Shown here in pieces: positions 34,922-44,124 of a stretch of 64,000 bases of DNA. Below the pieces are notes generated by a model, which was not told the origin of the DNA, made no database searches, and saw nothing but the letters and a program-made list of their open reading frames with translations. Every line of letters begins with the position of its first letter. Positions within the stretch are counted from its first letter, which is position 1. The position numbers and the translations under genes are program-made. The stretch lies in contig JBBJMP010000001.1 of assembly GCA_037718865.1 (NCBI GenBank), forward strand, positions 631,044-695,043, in the 5' to 3' direction. The DNA comes from JADCRZ01 sp037718865. Lineage in GTDB: Bacteria; Bacteroidota; Bacteroidia; Chitinophagales; Chitinophagaceae.

Positions 34922-36136
34922 TTGATAGATAAAAAAAACGGTATTGAACAGGAAGTAAAGGCATTACTGGTTGGGGTTATCCAGAACGGGCAAACGGACC
35001 AGCGGGTGCAGGAATATCTGGATGAACTTGCTTTTCTCGCCGAAACAGCCGGAGCTATTGCCGTTAAGCGGTTTACGCAAAAACTTGCTCACGCTGACAG
35101 TAAGACTTTTGTGGGCAAAGGCAAACTCGAAGAAATTAAAAATTATATTGAAGGCCGCAACATTGGCCTGGTCATCTTTGATGATGAACTGAGCGGGTCG
35201 CAGATAACCAATATTGAGAAGGTACTGGAGACGACTACGATAGACCGTTCCGACCTGATCCTCGATATCTTTGCGCGGCGCGCCAAGACGGCCCAGGCCA
35301 AAGCGCAGGTGGAGTTGGCTCAGTATCAATACATCCTGCCCCGGCTAAGGGGAATGTGGAAACACCTGGAAAGGCTTGGTGGCGGTATCGGCACAAGAGG
35401 TCCGGGGGAAACTGAGATTGAAACGGACAGACGGATCGTGAGGGATAAGATCTCGCTGTTGCGGAAACGCCTGGCTGATATAGACAAGCAATCGTTCACC
35501 CAGCGAAAAGAAAGGGGTGAATTTATCCGGGTGGCCCTGGTGGGATACACAAATGTGGGAAAATCAACTATCATGAACCTGCTGAGTAAAAGCGAGGTAT
35601 TTGCCGAAAATAAATTATTTGCCACCCTGGATACCACTACCCGCAAAGTGGTTTTTGAGAATACCCCGTTTTTATTAAGCGATACCGTGGGGTTCATCAG
35701 AAAGCTGCCGCATCACCTGGTAGAAAGTTTTAAAAGTACGCTGGATGAGGTCAGGGAAGCCGACATATTGTTGCATGTAGTAGACACTTCACATCTGCTG
35801 TATGAAGAGCAGCTTGGAGTGGTCAATAAAACCCTGCAGGACCTCGGCGCTTTTGACAAGCCGACCATTACCGTTTTCAACAAGATGGATTTGTATGAAA
35901 AAAATACGTTTGATCCCTGGCTCGAGGAAGAAGTAAAGCGGGACATTTTACAGGAACTGAAGGCAAAATGGGAAAGGGAAACGGATGGCAACTGCGTTTT
36001 CATTGCTGCAAAAGACCGGACAAATGTAGAAGAACTAAGGGCTACCATCTTGCACAAGGTGCAGGAATTATACCGGGTCCGTTACCCGTACCGGGAAATG
36101 TTTTTCAATGCAGACGGGTTATCCGAACCGGGGTAG
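34922..36136 (+). CDS. hflX: Ribosome-associated GTPase HflX
   Basis: 404 residues. The glycine-rich middle is TRGPGETEIETDRR. The N-terminal domain has KRFTQKLAHADSKTFVGKGK. The GTPase domain carries G1 GYTNVGKST, the switch region LDTTTRKV, G3 DTVGFIRKLP and G4 FNKMD. HflX splits and rescues stalled ribosomes after stress. The start is a TTG at 34922, right after an in-frame stop, and I see no ATG near it; the initiator is therefore uncertain. It is monocistronic in appearance and about 90 bp ahead of the Rieske gene. Confidence 0.95.
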   Translation: MIDKKNGIEQEVKALLVGVIQNGQTDQRVQEYLDELAFLAETAGAIAVKRFTQKLAHADSKTFVGKGKLEEIKNYIEGRNIGLVIFDDELSGSQITNIEKVLETTTIDRSDLILDIFARRAKTAQAKAQVELAQYQYILPRLRGMWKHLERLGGGIGTRGPGETEIETDRRIVRDKISLLRKRLADIDKQSFTQRKERGEFIRVALVGYTNVGKSTIMNLLSKSEVFAENKLFATLDTTTRKVVFENTPFLLSDTVGFIRKLPHHLVESFKSTLDEVREADILLHVVDTSHLLYEEQLGVVNKTLQDLGAFDKPTITVFNKMDLYEKNTFDPWLEEEVKRDILQELKAKWERETDGNCVFIAAKDRTNVEELRATILHKVQELYRVRYPYREMFFNADGLSEPG

Positions 36137-36227
36137 GCATGAATTATCTTTGCTGCCTTTGTTCTCATAATTATTACCCGCTCTTTTTAAGACCTTTTGG
36201 TTAACTTATTTCCTCCTATCCGCCCAC

Positions 36228-36581
36228 ATGGCCCAAAACTACAAATGGCATAAGATCGCCGAAGATGAAACCGATATAGCTTTCCAGTCAAACCAGATAG
36301 CTGTAGTAGAGGTGAACGGTAAGATAATTGGACTAGTCCGGCATGAGGACCGATGGTTTGCCTTTGCACACAAATGTCCGCATGCAAGCGGTATTCTCAC
36401 TGATGGCTGGATAGACCCAAAGGGAGATGTTGTTTGCCCGGTACATCGGTACCGTTTTAGTCTGGATAACGGCCGTAATACTAGCGGGGAAGGATTCTAT
36501 TTAAAGCGCTGGCCGGTGGAAATACGAGCCGACGGTATTTATGTAAGGATGGAAGAAGGCGGATTATTTAGCTGGATTTAA
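36228..36581 (+). CDS. Rieske [2Fe-2S] protein
   Basis: 117 residues. The two cluster boxes are HKCPHASGILTDGW (C-x-H) and DVVCPVHRYRFSL (C-x2-H), about 18 residues apart, followed by a turn ending in GEGFYLKRWPVEI. It is a ferredoxin-sized stand-alone Rieske protein of the nitrite-reductase small-subunit (NirD) or dioxygenase ferredoxin type, without a signal peptide, so cytosolic. It may pass electrons to an unlinked oxygenase or reductase. Its stop overlaps the stop of the convergent PAS gene by 4 bp. Confidence 0.9.
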   Translation: MAQNYKWHKIAEDETDIAFQSNQIAVVEVNGKIIGLVRHEDRWFAFAHKCPHASGILTDGWIDPKGDVVCPVHRYRFSLDNGRNTSGEGFYLKRWPVEIRADGIYVRMEEGGLFSWI

Positions 36582-37681
36582 GGCAACCGCCAGCTGCCCT
36601 TTGAAACACCCCATTGACTTTCGGGGTTGGATGCTTGTGTTGCGATATACCTGCGCCTTCCAGTTGACTTTATATCCGATTTGTCAGGCTCTTGATTGTC
36701 AGAGCCGATGTCTTTGAGGATACCCTGAAAGCCGGTCACTTTCCCTTTTTCATGTTTGAGCACACTCAATTGTTCAACCCATTTATGCTCACCTGATTTG
36801 GTAAAGATGGGAAAATAGATCGTTGATTCCGGCCTCCTGGCAAGGTATTGCCGCTTGAAATGTTCCGACACCAGGATGGCAAAGGCTGGGGTCACCAGCA
36901 ATGAGATGTCTTTATTAACAAGCTCTTGCGGATCGAAGCCTGTAATTGGCTTAACCTGGTCACTGACAAAGATAAACCTACCGGAAATGTCTGTTGTAAA
37001 TACTGCGCTTAACGGATCATGCTGTAACACCTGGTATTTTACATTGCCGGTTGAAGGCAGAGATACTATAGATTTCCGGCGACGCTTGTACGCGATTAAT
37101 GATATCACTGCCAGTAAGATAAGGTAACCACTGATGACCAGTTTTGTAGTAAACAGGTCTCGTTTAGCCGCGGTCTCAATTGCCATGGCCGTGTTTCTGG
37201 CCAGTTGTTGTTCTTGCTTCTTCATGGCAAAAATGACCTGGTTTATAGAATTCGTTCCTGATTGGGCCTTGTTTTGGGCCATTGTATAACCTGCCAGGTT
37301 CTGACGGGATTTGATCGCAGCAATCTGCAAGGCGGTTTTCTGCTCCGTTAAAAGGATAAGCCGTGTGGTGTTCCGGTGCTGTATAAGGTCGTCAGCAGTA
37401 AGCAGGCGGGCGGTTTCCAGCTGGCTTGCAAGCCGGGAAATTGTACTCCTTATGTAAGTCACAGAAGCAGAATCACCGTTAGCGTTAAATTCCTGCATTC
37501 CGGATTCTATCTCCCGGATTGATGTATAGGCCTGGCTAATGACGGTAAGAAATTCTGTACTTTGCCGGGCCTGTTCGGTGGATTCGGTCATGCGGCTGGC
37601 AGCGCTGAAGCTGGTCCAGCCGAACCAGCAAAGGCCTGGAAGGGTGAGCAACCCAATTAAAATGCCGGAAGAGATTTTCAT
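36578..37681 (-). CDS. Membrane sensor with CHASE3-like and PAS domains, no output domain
   Basis: 367 residues. The first membrane helix (ILIGLLTLPGLCWFGWTS) precedes a CHASE3-like helical extracytoplasmic domain (about 28-185: ESTEQARQSTEFLTVISQAY, then ISRLASQLETARLLTADDL). A second helix follows (about 190-210, LVISGYLILLAVISLIAY), then a PAS domain (about 225-340, FVSDQVKPITGFDPQEL and HKWVEQLSVLKHEKGKVTGFQG). No histidine-kinase or GGDEF domain follows. It may be truncated, or it may signal through a partner. It is divergent to no obvious partner. Confidence 0.82.
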   Translation of the reverse strand: MKISSGILIGLLTLPGLCWFGWTSFSAASRMTESTEQARQSTEFLTVISQAYTSIREIESGMQEFNANGDSASVTYIRSTISRLASQLETARLLTADDLIQHRNTTRLILLTEQKTALQIAAIKSRQNLAGYTMAQNKAQSGTNSINQVIFAMKKQEQQLARNTAMAIETAAKRDLFTTKLVISGYLILLAVISLIAYKRRRKSIVSLPSTGNVKYQVLQHDPLSAVFTTDISGRFIFVSDQVKPITGFDPQELVNKDISLLVTPAFAILVSEHFKRQYLARRPESTIYFPIFTKSGEHKWVEQLSVLKHEKGKVTGFQGILKDIGSDNQEPDKSDIKSTGRRRYIATQASNPESQWGVSKGSWRLP

Positions 37682-37866
37682 AGACTAAAGGATTAGGCCA
37701 TAAACGCAAATCCCTGCAATTAATTACCCGGGATACCGTGTTTCTTGGGGCCGGCTAAGCAGTTCTACGCAGTAGCCTTTCCCGCCGATCAAGGTTTTTA
37801 AACGGGTGAAACGCAGGATTGTTTATCAAGATTGCCGCTTTGTGGTCACCTTTTGGCGAAGGCTTT

Positions 37867-38671
37867 TTACTTACTGTCCATTATTTTTGTGCCTTGTCCG
37901 GCAACCAGCTGCCAGCGTCCATTCTGTTTTACGAATGTATCGGTCCACCGGTATTGGCCGCTCAGGTCAACATCCTTGTACTTACCCTTATCCGTTGTAC
38001 GACAGGTTACAACAGCTGTATTCCCATAGACATGCACTTTCATATCATCTAGTTTTGATGATTCGAATTTCAGGTCACCGGATTTTATATCAGCAATACC
38101 TTTGGCCTTGTCCATGACCGTTCCGTCGGGAGCAGTAAAAATATAGGTGCTGGCCTGGTAACGTTCGTTGGCGGAGGCGTCCCCCTTGAGTAGTGCATCA
38201 AGCAGTTCCTGCTCGATCTTTTTGATGGTTTGTTCGTCATTGGTGCCAGCGGCCTCGGCAGCAGCAGGCGTCCCCTGTCCGTTGACTACCTGCCAGCGTC
38301 CGCCGTTCTTTACCATGACCAGTGTTGATGGATTCAAGGCGGTATCCTGGCCCGGATTTTTAATTCTTACTATGGTATTAGCTACGGCGGTATTGCCGTA
38401 TATCCGGATTTTCACATCTTCATAGGCAAAAAATTCCGGTGCCGGCGTTGAGCTGAAGGAAGCTGTGCGTTGTGTTTTGTTATGCACCAAACCCGTTGGA
38501 GCTATAAACATATAGCGTCTGCCCATATGCGGTTTAAGGTGGCCAAATCTTTAGATTTCAAGGCACCAGTGATCTCGTTGAGTACCTGCCGGACGGCTTG
38601 TTCTTCTTTGGATTGGCAATAAGGCTGGAGATGAAGAGCAGCATGGCAAGGATTATAGATAAACGTTTCAT
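37867..38671 (-). pseudogene. SnoaL/DUF4440-type protein with two repeats, frameshifted
   Basis: From ATG 38669-38671 there is a signal peptide (MKRLSIILAMLLFISSLIA). The frame then shifts to QSKEEQAVRQVLNEITGAL and DLATLNRIWADA, and again to YMFIAPTGLVHNKTQRTASF, which continues to the stop at 37867. The body has two DUF4440 (NTF2-like) repeats, each with a 'YGNTAV' strand (IRIYGNTAVANTIVRIK, VHVYGNTAVVTCRTTDK) and an 'NGRWQLV'-type strand. It is probably a periplasmic binding or enzyme-like protein. Two shifts within 150 bp suggest decay, or sequence error. Confidence 0.8.
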
Positions 38672-38918
38672 AACAGGTTGTTTTTAAGGTGTGAAAATGC
38701 GTGCGCGTTAGCAGGTTGCTTAACTGGAGAGGTAAGAAGGCAATGGAAGTAACTGCTATGAGGTATTAAGGTATGGAAAATGTTTGAAAAATCAAAGAGT
38801 TGGTGGTAATTGGCTGTCGGCTTGTGTTTGATGAGGCTTTTCCTGGATGTTAGATTGTAGGTGGTGCCTGTTCCAGGATTGGGATGTAATATAATTATAA
38901 AGATTTTGAAGGTATCGG

Positions 38919-38948
38919 TTTGATTAAAACCTAAAATCCTTACTTTTG
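38919..38948 (+). promoter_or_regulatory. tRNA-Asn promoter
   Basis: TTTG at 38919-38922 and TACTTTTG at 38941-38948, 18 bp apart, match the Bacteroidota -33/-7 consensus. The tRNA starts 21 bp downstream. Confidence 0.75.
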
Positions 38949-38969
38949 CCACCCCTGGCAAGGGAACAT

Positions 38970-39043
38970 TCCTCCTTAGCTCAGTTGGTTAGAGCATCTG
39001 ACTGTTAATCAGAGGGTCGCCCGTTCAAGTCGGGCAGGGGGAG
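38970..39043 (+). tRNA. tRNA-Asn (anticodon GTT)
   Basis: The acceptor stem TCCTCCT pairs with AGGGGGA. The anticodon arm is CTGAC-TGTTAAT-class with GTT at the anticodon. The T arm is GTTCAAGTC within GCCCG/CGGGC. CCA is not encoded after G39043. It is followed by the same hairpin terminator as the CAT tRNA and by a transposon-rich region. Confidence 0.94.
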
Positions 39044-39057
39044 CTAAGACAGACAAG

Positions 39058-39083
39058 GGTTTCAAGAGATTGAGACCTTTTTT
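39058..39083 (+). terminator. Rho-independent terminator of tRNA-Asn
   Basis: GGTTTCAA / GAGA / TTGAGACC followed by TTTTTT; the same hairpin as after the CAT tRNA. Confidence 0.78.
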
Positions 39084-39094
39084 GTTTTAAGGCT

Positions 39095-39112
39095 GCGACT
39101 CAACCACGACAC
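39095..39112 (+). repeat. Paired heptamer repeat after tRNA-Asn
   Basis: GCGACTC and ACGACAC begin 11 bp apart, 52 bp past the tRNA end. A close match to the pair at 781-798 follows the CAT tRNA in the same place. Confidence 0.4.
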
Positions 39113-39134
39113 AAATGATGTTTATTTGATCAAA

Positions 39135-39227
39135 ATGAGTAACCTAGAACTGGCTGACAAAGTTTTATTGGTTTTATTGGAAAACAAGGCATCTTCCTTG
39201 GAAGAAGTAGCAGAATATCTTAATTAA
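39135..39227 (+). pseudogene. Remnant of a wHTH/membrane small protein
   Basis: ATG 39135 gives 30 residues, with LELADKVLLVLLENKASSLE and EEVAEYLN before TAA. One base later the next frame continues with IDIKTVKSIMVLEF, as expected for a winged helix. The 149-aa protein at 57879 starts with the same kind of text (RLADEILGALL, QEMSEYLQVE). It is therefore probably the broken N-terminus of a related gene. The region from 39228 to 39363 shows nothing. Confidence 0.45.
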
Positions 39228-39363
39228 AATAGATATTAAAACGGTTAAATCTATAATGGTTCTGGAGTTTCCTCAATTTTCATTTGTTTGTTGGCTCAAA
39301 CTTAGGCTGATGGCCTGTTAAGAGATTTTTAGAGTTGAAAGAGGTATTTTTTTCATTTTTTCA

Positions 39364-40335
39364 TTGTTTATGATGGTGTCTATGTCAAAAAGTCCCTTAA
39401 AAAAGTTTCCTCAAAAAATTGCGTCCAATTTCGTAAAATGCAAGTACCAACTAAACATCTATACGATCATGGACGCAAACTCTTTACGGACGCACCGTTT
39501 CAAAGCGCAACTTAATAAATTTTCAGGAATCATTTCCAGACAATTTCCCAAGACGAAACGAAGACTGATAAAGGAAATGGTCTATGGTATTCAAGCCAGC
39601 AAGGATGTTAAATTGTCTAATATAAGCCGGTCCTTGCAAGAAGATATTCCTCTGATCAAAACGGAGGATCGCTTAAGCCGCAACCTGGCCGATGAAGATT
39701 TTACAGATGTGCTTAACGAAGAGATTTTACGACTCGGCGATGATAAAATAACCACCGATATGGTCATTGCTATTGACCCAGGCGATATCATGAAGCCCTA
39801 CGCCAAGGCCATGGAACACCTTTGTGGCATTTATGATGGTAGCGCTCATCAAAAGGCCAAAGGCTACCATTTGTGCCAGGTAACAGCCGCTAACCTGGAG
39901 CATAACAAAATTGTCCCCTTGTATAGTCAGGCTTTTTCCTCACAGGAAGGAGGCTATGTGAGCATAGCAGAGAAGATGAAAGACATTATCGGTAAAGTGA
40001 AAAATCGTATCGGTACTGTCGGCACCTGGGCAGTAGACAGGCAGGGAGATGATATTAATTTGTTTAATTTTTTTGATACAGAAAAATTATCGTTTGTAAC
40101 CCGGCTGAAATTAAATCGATGGTTATATACCCATAATAAGAACGGAGGCATCGTTCCTGTAAAAGCTGAACGTTTACACAAACACATGTCCATGAATCAC
40201 CGGGCCCAAATCACTAAAATTGACGATGGCAAGGAGACCATTATCAATCTTGAATTTGGTATTACTAAGGTTACTGTTTATGACAAGCCTGAAAAATGGT
40301 ATTATGCCGTAGTTGCACTCAAAGCTTTCGGTGCG
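39364..40335 (+). pseudogene. Truncated IS4-like DDE transposase (left copy)
   Basis: The real start is probably ATG 39469 (MDANSLRTHRFKAQ), the same as in the right-hand copy. The catalytic region MVIAIDPGDIMKPYAKAMEH (first Asp) is followed by HLCQVTAANLEHNKIV and TWAVDRQGDDINLFNF (second Asp). At about 40335, after KWYYAVVALKAFG, the sequence leaves the transposase and passes in frame into a different protein (next entry), ending at 40671. The final catalytic Glu region is therefore missing. The chimeric frame of 435 codons is open only by chance and should not be read as one functional gene. Confidence 0.8.
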
Positions 40336-40732
40336 TTATGTATGTATAACGGCAAGTTTTATTACGATGACCTGAAATTAGAAAACGAGACTGGGGAAGG
40401 CAAGTGGACAAATATTTTTACCGCCGATTTTGAGAACGATACAAACGCCCTCAAAAAAGGCATTAGAAGTGGAACATCCGGCGTTGATACAAATGAACAT
40501 ACAAATTATAAAGCTGGCATAGTAAGAGGCCAAAAAGCACAAGGATCTCAATGCCTGATGATTGAAGGTGCAAATGTGCCTAATTATGGCATGAACAAAG
40601 AAGTCGGCAAATTTGCCGATGTGAATGGCATAAAATGTATTATGAAATTTATGGAGAAGGCGCTCCTCTAGTGGTTTTACATGGCAATGGCGGTTCAATA
40701 GAAAATGCTTCAATATTTTATGCAGAGTCGCC
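40321..40732 (+). pseudogene. Fragment of an alpha/beta-hydrolase gene trapped between IS pieces
   Basis: The fragment begins with MYNGKFYYDDLKLENETG, WTNIFTADFENDTNAL and QCLMIEGANVPNYGMN, like the carbohydrate-binding-like front part of Bacteroidota hydrolases. After a frame change near 40625 it shows KMYYEIYGEGAPLVVLHGNG, the start of an alpha/beta-hydrolase with its oxyanion HGNGG turn. It stops abruptly at 40732 where the inverted transposase fragment starts. No nucleophile elbow is included, so it is inactive. It suggests that both ends of the gene were lost to IS insertion or recombination. Confidence 0.78.
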
Positions 40733-41109
40733 TTGGCTACCATCCCAAATACCGCAAAGATTTTCCATGGCCTTTGCATAAGGTTTCATGATATCGCCAG
40801 GATCAATAGCTATTACCATACTTTCATTAATCTTATCGTCTCCAAGGCGAAGAATTCGCGCATTAATATGCTCGGTAAAATCTTCATCATCCAGATTGCG
40901 GCTCAGGCGGTCTTCTGTTTTAATCAGCGCAATATCTTTCTGCAAGGCACGGCCAATATCCGACAACTTGACATCCTTACTGGCCTGAATGCCATAATTA
41001 ATTCTTTGACCAGTCTTTGTTTTACTAAGCCTAACCCTTTGGAAATAATTCCTGAAAATTTATTAGATTGAGCTTTGAAACGCCCTATGGTATAAGAGTT
41101 TGCGTCCAT
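40733..41109 (-). pseudogene. Truncated IS4-like transposase (right copy, inverted)
   Basis: On the minus strand from ATG 41107-41109: MDANSYTIGRFKAQSNKFSG, then a frameshift near 40960, then DIGRALQKDIALIKTEDRLS, ILRLGDDKINESMVIAIDPG and MENLCGIWDGS. It matches the first 130 residues of the left copy but differs at many places, so they are not two identical copies. The fragment ends exactly where the hydrolase fragment begins. Confidence 0.8.
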
Positions 41110-41549
41110 AAGTGTGTTGCTTTGTAGGTGGTACTTCAATTTAGCACACCGGACAGTGAATATAAGATTACGTGTTATATGATAATTTAATGGTTTTGAA
41201 TGCAAGTTCTAAATTACATTCTAAGTTCAGCAATACTCAAGTGAAATTTGAATTTCTATATATAATTCTCGATTATTGTAGAAGTATTAACGTATGTTGT
41301 TTTGCCCCGGCACAAAATTCCTAGAGGAAATTTTAATGGCTAGGTTTTGGATGTTTTATTCTTAATCAGATATTTAAAAAGCTACTAATGTTACAAATGC
41401 ATATCTTTCGATAGTACTTTATAAGGAAATGCACATTAAATTGCTGAGAGTTTAGAAACTGCATAAAAGGATGTATCATGCAATTTTGGCTGAAATGACA
41501 GAAGCCGGCCCTTCTTTTTCTTCCAACATTACTGAACGCTGGTTAGTTA
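41110..41549 (+). other. Non-coding region before the potassium genes
   Basis: About 440 bp. It includes the upstream part of the inverted IS fragment up to about 41205 and then AT-rich sequence. The promoter of the potassium genes should lie here. I find no RNA gene or riboswitch I can support. Confidence 0.4.
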
Positions 41550-43391
41550 ATGAGCAGAATAAATATATTAGCCAAATGGAGTTTTAGAAGAGCAAAAAAC
41601 TCTTCCTTCTTACGGGAAGGTCTTCATTATAAAATAATAGACTACATCAATGCCTTTGTACCTCCTCTTTTGCTTTTAGCAATAGCAGTTGTTATATATG
41701 AATTCGGATACAAACCTTTCTGGAGTAATTATTTAAGAATTAATTATTGGCTTCGGATAATTCTAACAACAACTGTCATACTCACAGGAGTAAGGATATT
41801 GCTTGAAATTTTTGTCGCTAAAAAATTAAGAGCACGGATTTTTAACTTTATTGGTTTCGCTTTTGCCCTCTTCGTTACATTCTATATATTGCCTCAAAAA
41901 GCAAGTATTGTCTATCCAGAAACAAATCGCTTCCTATTTTTAAAATTGATGTTGTACGGTGGCATACTCTTGGGATTTATTACTGAAATATCTCATTTCC
42001 TTCAATTTCTTTATTCCAAAACAGTAAATCCCGGAATTCTTTTTGTAGGGAGTTTTGCTTTGCTTATCGGAGTTGGAGCGTTTCTTCTTAAGCTGCCTAA
42101 TGCTAATAATAGTGGCATTTCAACGCTTGATGCTGTTTTTACCTCTACCAGTGCAGTCTGTGTTACAGGCTTAATTGTAGTAGACACTGCTACACAATTC
42201 ACGTCCTTTGGTCAATTAATAATCCTGCTACTTATCCAGATTGGTGGTTTGGGGTTTATGACGTTAACAGGTATGCTGGCTTATGCTGTGGCTGGCCAAT
42301 CTTCCTTTAAAACTCAACTTGCCTTTACAGATATAATGAGCAACAGGAAGATCAGCAACATCATGCACTTTATTTACCAGGTAGTATTTGTAACATTACT
42401 TATTGAAACTATAGGGGCGTGTCTTCTCTATCTCGCATGGGATGATCAATTATTTTACAGAAAGATCGACAAGCTTTTCTTTTCCATTTTCCATTCAGTA
42501 TCTGCATTCTGTAATGCCGGTTTTTCTACTTACAGTAATGGTTTATATCAATTAGAGATTAGATATAATTACAGCCTTCAGCTAATATTAGCAGTGCTTG
42601 TTATATTAGGAGCTTTAGGTTTTCCAATTGTATTCAATCTATATCGCTTTGTAAGAATAAAGGTATCAAATTTCAAGAGTTATATTTTAAGTGACCCTAA
42701 AAGAGAATTCTTTCCAAATATAATTATGCTTAATAGCCGGCTTGCCATTGTTGTAAATGCTGTTTTACTTATTGGAGGCTTTGTAGCTTACATTTCATTC
42801 GAACAAGGGAATACATTAACTCAGCATCCTTCCATATGGGGAAAGTTCGTAACCAGTTTATTTGGTAGTGTAACACCCCGAACTGCTGGATTTAATACAG
42901 TAGATTTAACTGCAATGACACTTCCTATGGTAATGGTCTATATTTTATTGATGTGGATCGGAGCTTCTCCTGGCTCAACAGGAGGAGGGATAAAAACTAC
43001 CACAGCAGGAGTTGCTTTCCTGAATATGATGGCCGTATTAAAAGGTCAGGACAGGACTGAATATTTTCGTTCTGAAATATCGCATCAATCCGTAAGAAGA
43101 GCTTTTGCTATTATTACATCATCATTATTAATAATAGGGATAGCAATATTCTTTATAGCTTTCAATGATAATAACAAGGGTTTGATAAATATTGCTTTTG
43201 AAGTATTTTCAGCTTTCAGTACAGTAGGATTGTCCTTAGGCATAACTGCCGGATTAAGCACAATGAGCAAAATAGTATTAATGATTACAATGTTCATAGG
43301 CAGGGTTGGCACAATAACTTTATTAGTAATTTTTATCAGGCAAAGCAGACAATTATATTATCGCTACCCTAAAGAGGATATAGCATTTTAA
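41550..43391 (+). CDS. TrkH/KtrB-family potassium channel subunit
   Basis: 613 residues, 12 or so membrane helices. Two extra helices (about 25-110) precede the four pore units. Selectivity-type turns are TSTSAVCVTGLIVV, SVSAFCNAGFSTYS, GSVTPRTAGFNTVD with ASPGSTGGGIKTTT, and FSTVGLSLGI. This pattern, glycine-filter in each M1-P-M2 repeat, is the TrkH/KtrB family of Na+- or H+-dependent K+ uptake. The KtrA-like RCK gene follows after 12 bp and would gate it. The gene is AT-rich relative to the sugar cluster. It is full length. Confidence 0.93.
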   Translation: MSRINILAKWSFRRAKNSSFLREGLHYKIIDYINAFVPPLLLLAIAVVIYEFGYKPFWSNYLRINYWLRIILTTTVILTGVRILLEIFVAKKLRARIFNFIGFAFALFVTFYILPQKASIVYPETNRFLFLKLMLYGGILLGFITEISHFLQFLYSKTVNPGILFVGSFALLIGVGAFLLKLPNANNSGISTLDAVFTSTSAVCVTGLIVVDTATQFTSFGQLIILLLIQIGGLGFMTLTGMLAYAVAGQSSFKTQLAFTDIMSNRKISNIMHFIYQVVFVTLLIETIGACLLYLAWDDQLFYRKIDKLFFSIFHSVSAFCNAGFSTYSNGLYQLEIRYNYSLQLILAVLVILGALGFPIVFNLYRFVRIKVSNFKSYILSDPKREFFPNIIMLNSRLAIVVNAVLLIGGFVAYISFEQGNTLTQHPSIWGKFVTSLFGSVTPRTAGFNTVDLTAMTLPMVMVYILLMWIGASPGSTGGGIKTTTAGVAFLNMMAVLKGQDRTEYFRSEISHQSVRRAFAIITSSLLIIGIAIFFIAFNDNNKGLINIAFEVFSAFSTVGLSLGITAGLSTMSKIVLMITMFIGRVGTITLLVIFIRQSRQLYYRYPKEDIAF

Positions 43392-43403
43392 ACGAAAGCA
43401 AGT

Positions 43404-44087
43404 ATGAAATTCATTGTATTTGGATTGGGAGGCTTCGGCGCCTCCCTTTCCCGGCAACTTGTTCAATTAGGACATGAGGTTATAGCAGTCGATCAACAAC
43501 TTGAGGTTGTTGATAGATATAAACATTCTATTACTCATGCCATTGCATTAGATGCTACCAATAAAGAAGCCGTTGAACAATTACCGCTTAAAGATGTGGA
43601 TGCGGCAATTGTGGGTATAGGCGAGAACGAAGGCGCAAATATTATGGTAACTGCATTATTGAAACAACTTGGTGTTAAAAGGATAATTTGTCGCATTACA
43701 TCGCCGTTGCAGAAAATAGTATTGGAAGCAATGGATATGCAGGAATTTGTAAATCCCGAAGCTTCATCAGCCGATAGGTTGGCATTAAAGCTGGATCTAC
43801 CTGGGGTAATCGATTCATTTCAAATTAACCCTGATTACCGGTTATTAGAGGTTGGCGTACCTTTACGTTATGTAGGACGTACTATAAATGAATTGGATCT
43901 TGCTCATCGATATCGTCTTGTATTAGTAACAATATTAAAAAAGACACAAACCCAAAATCTTTTTGGACACACCAAAGGTGAATTACAGGTAATAGGCATT
44001 TTACCTCCTGATACTAAACTACAATCAGACGATATACTACTCCTCTTTGGCGCTCCTTCTGACCTGGAAAAATTTATAGAGGGATAA
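43404..44087 (+). CDS. KtrA/TrkA-like RCK regulator of K+ uptake
   Basis: 227 residues. RCK_N Rossmann start MKFIVFGLGGFGASLSRQL, VIAVDQQLEVVD, VGIGENEGANIMVTAL and ICRITSPLQKIVLEAMDM; RCK_C from about 140 (FQINPDYRLLEVGV, ILPPDTKLQSDDILLLFG). KtrA binds ATP/ADP (and NADH in relatives) and controls the KtrB pore in the membrane. It lies 12 bp after the pore gene, one operon. Confidence 0.92.
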   Translation: MKFIVFGLGGFGASLSRQLVQLGHEVIAVDQQLEVVDRYKHSITHAIALDATNKEAVEQLPLKDVDAAIVGIGENEGANIMVTALLKQLGVKRIICRITSPLQKIVLEAMDMQEFVNPEASSADRLALKLDLPGVIDSFQINPDYRLLEVGVPLRYVGRTINELDLAHRYRLVLVTILKKTQTQNLFGHTKGELQVIGILPPDTKLQSDDILLLFGAPSDLEKFIEG

Positions 44088-44124
44088 ATATGAGTGTAAA
44101 TCACTATTCCAGGGGGAAATTATG

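Noticed and set aside
39364..40671. A single functional 435-aa protein
   Set aside because: The first two thirds are transposase and the last third is a hydrolase front domain; the frame is open by chance.
41206..41549. A K+- or c-di-AMP-type riboswitch ahead of the potassium genes
   Set aside because: No conserved core could be recognised, and the AT-rich leader folds only weakly by eye.
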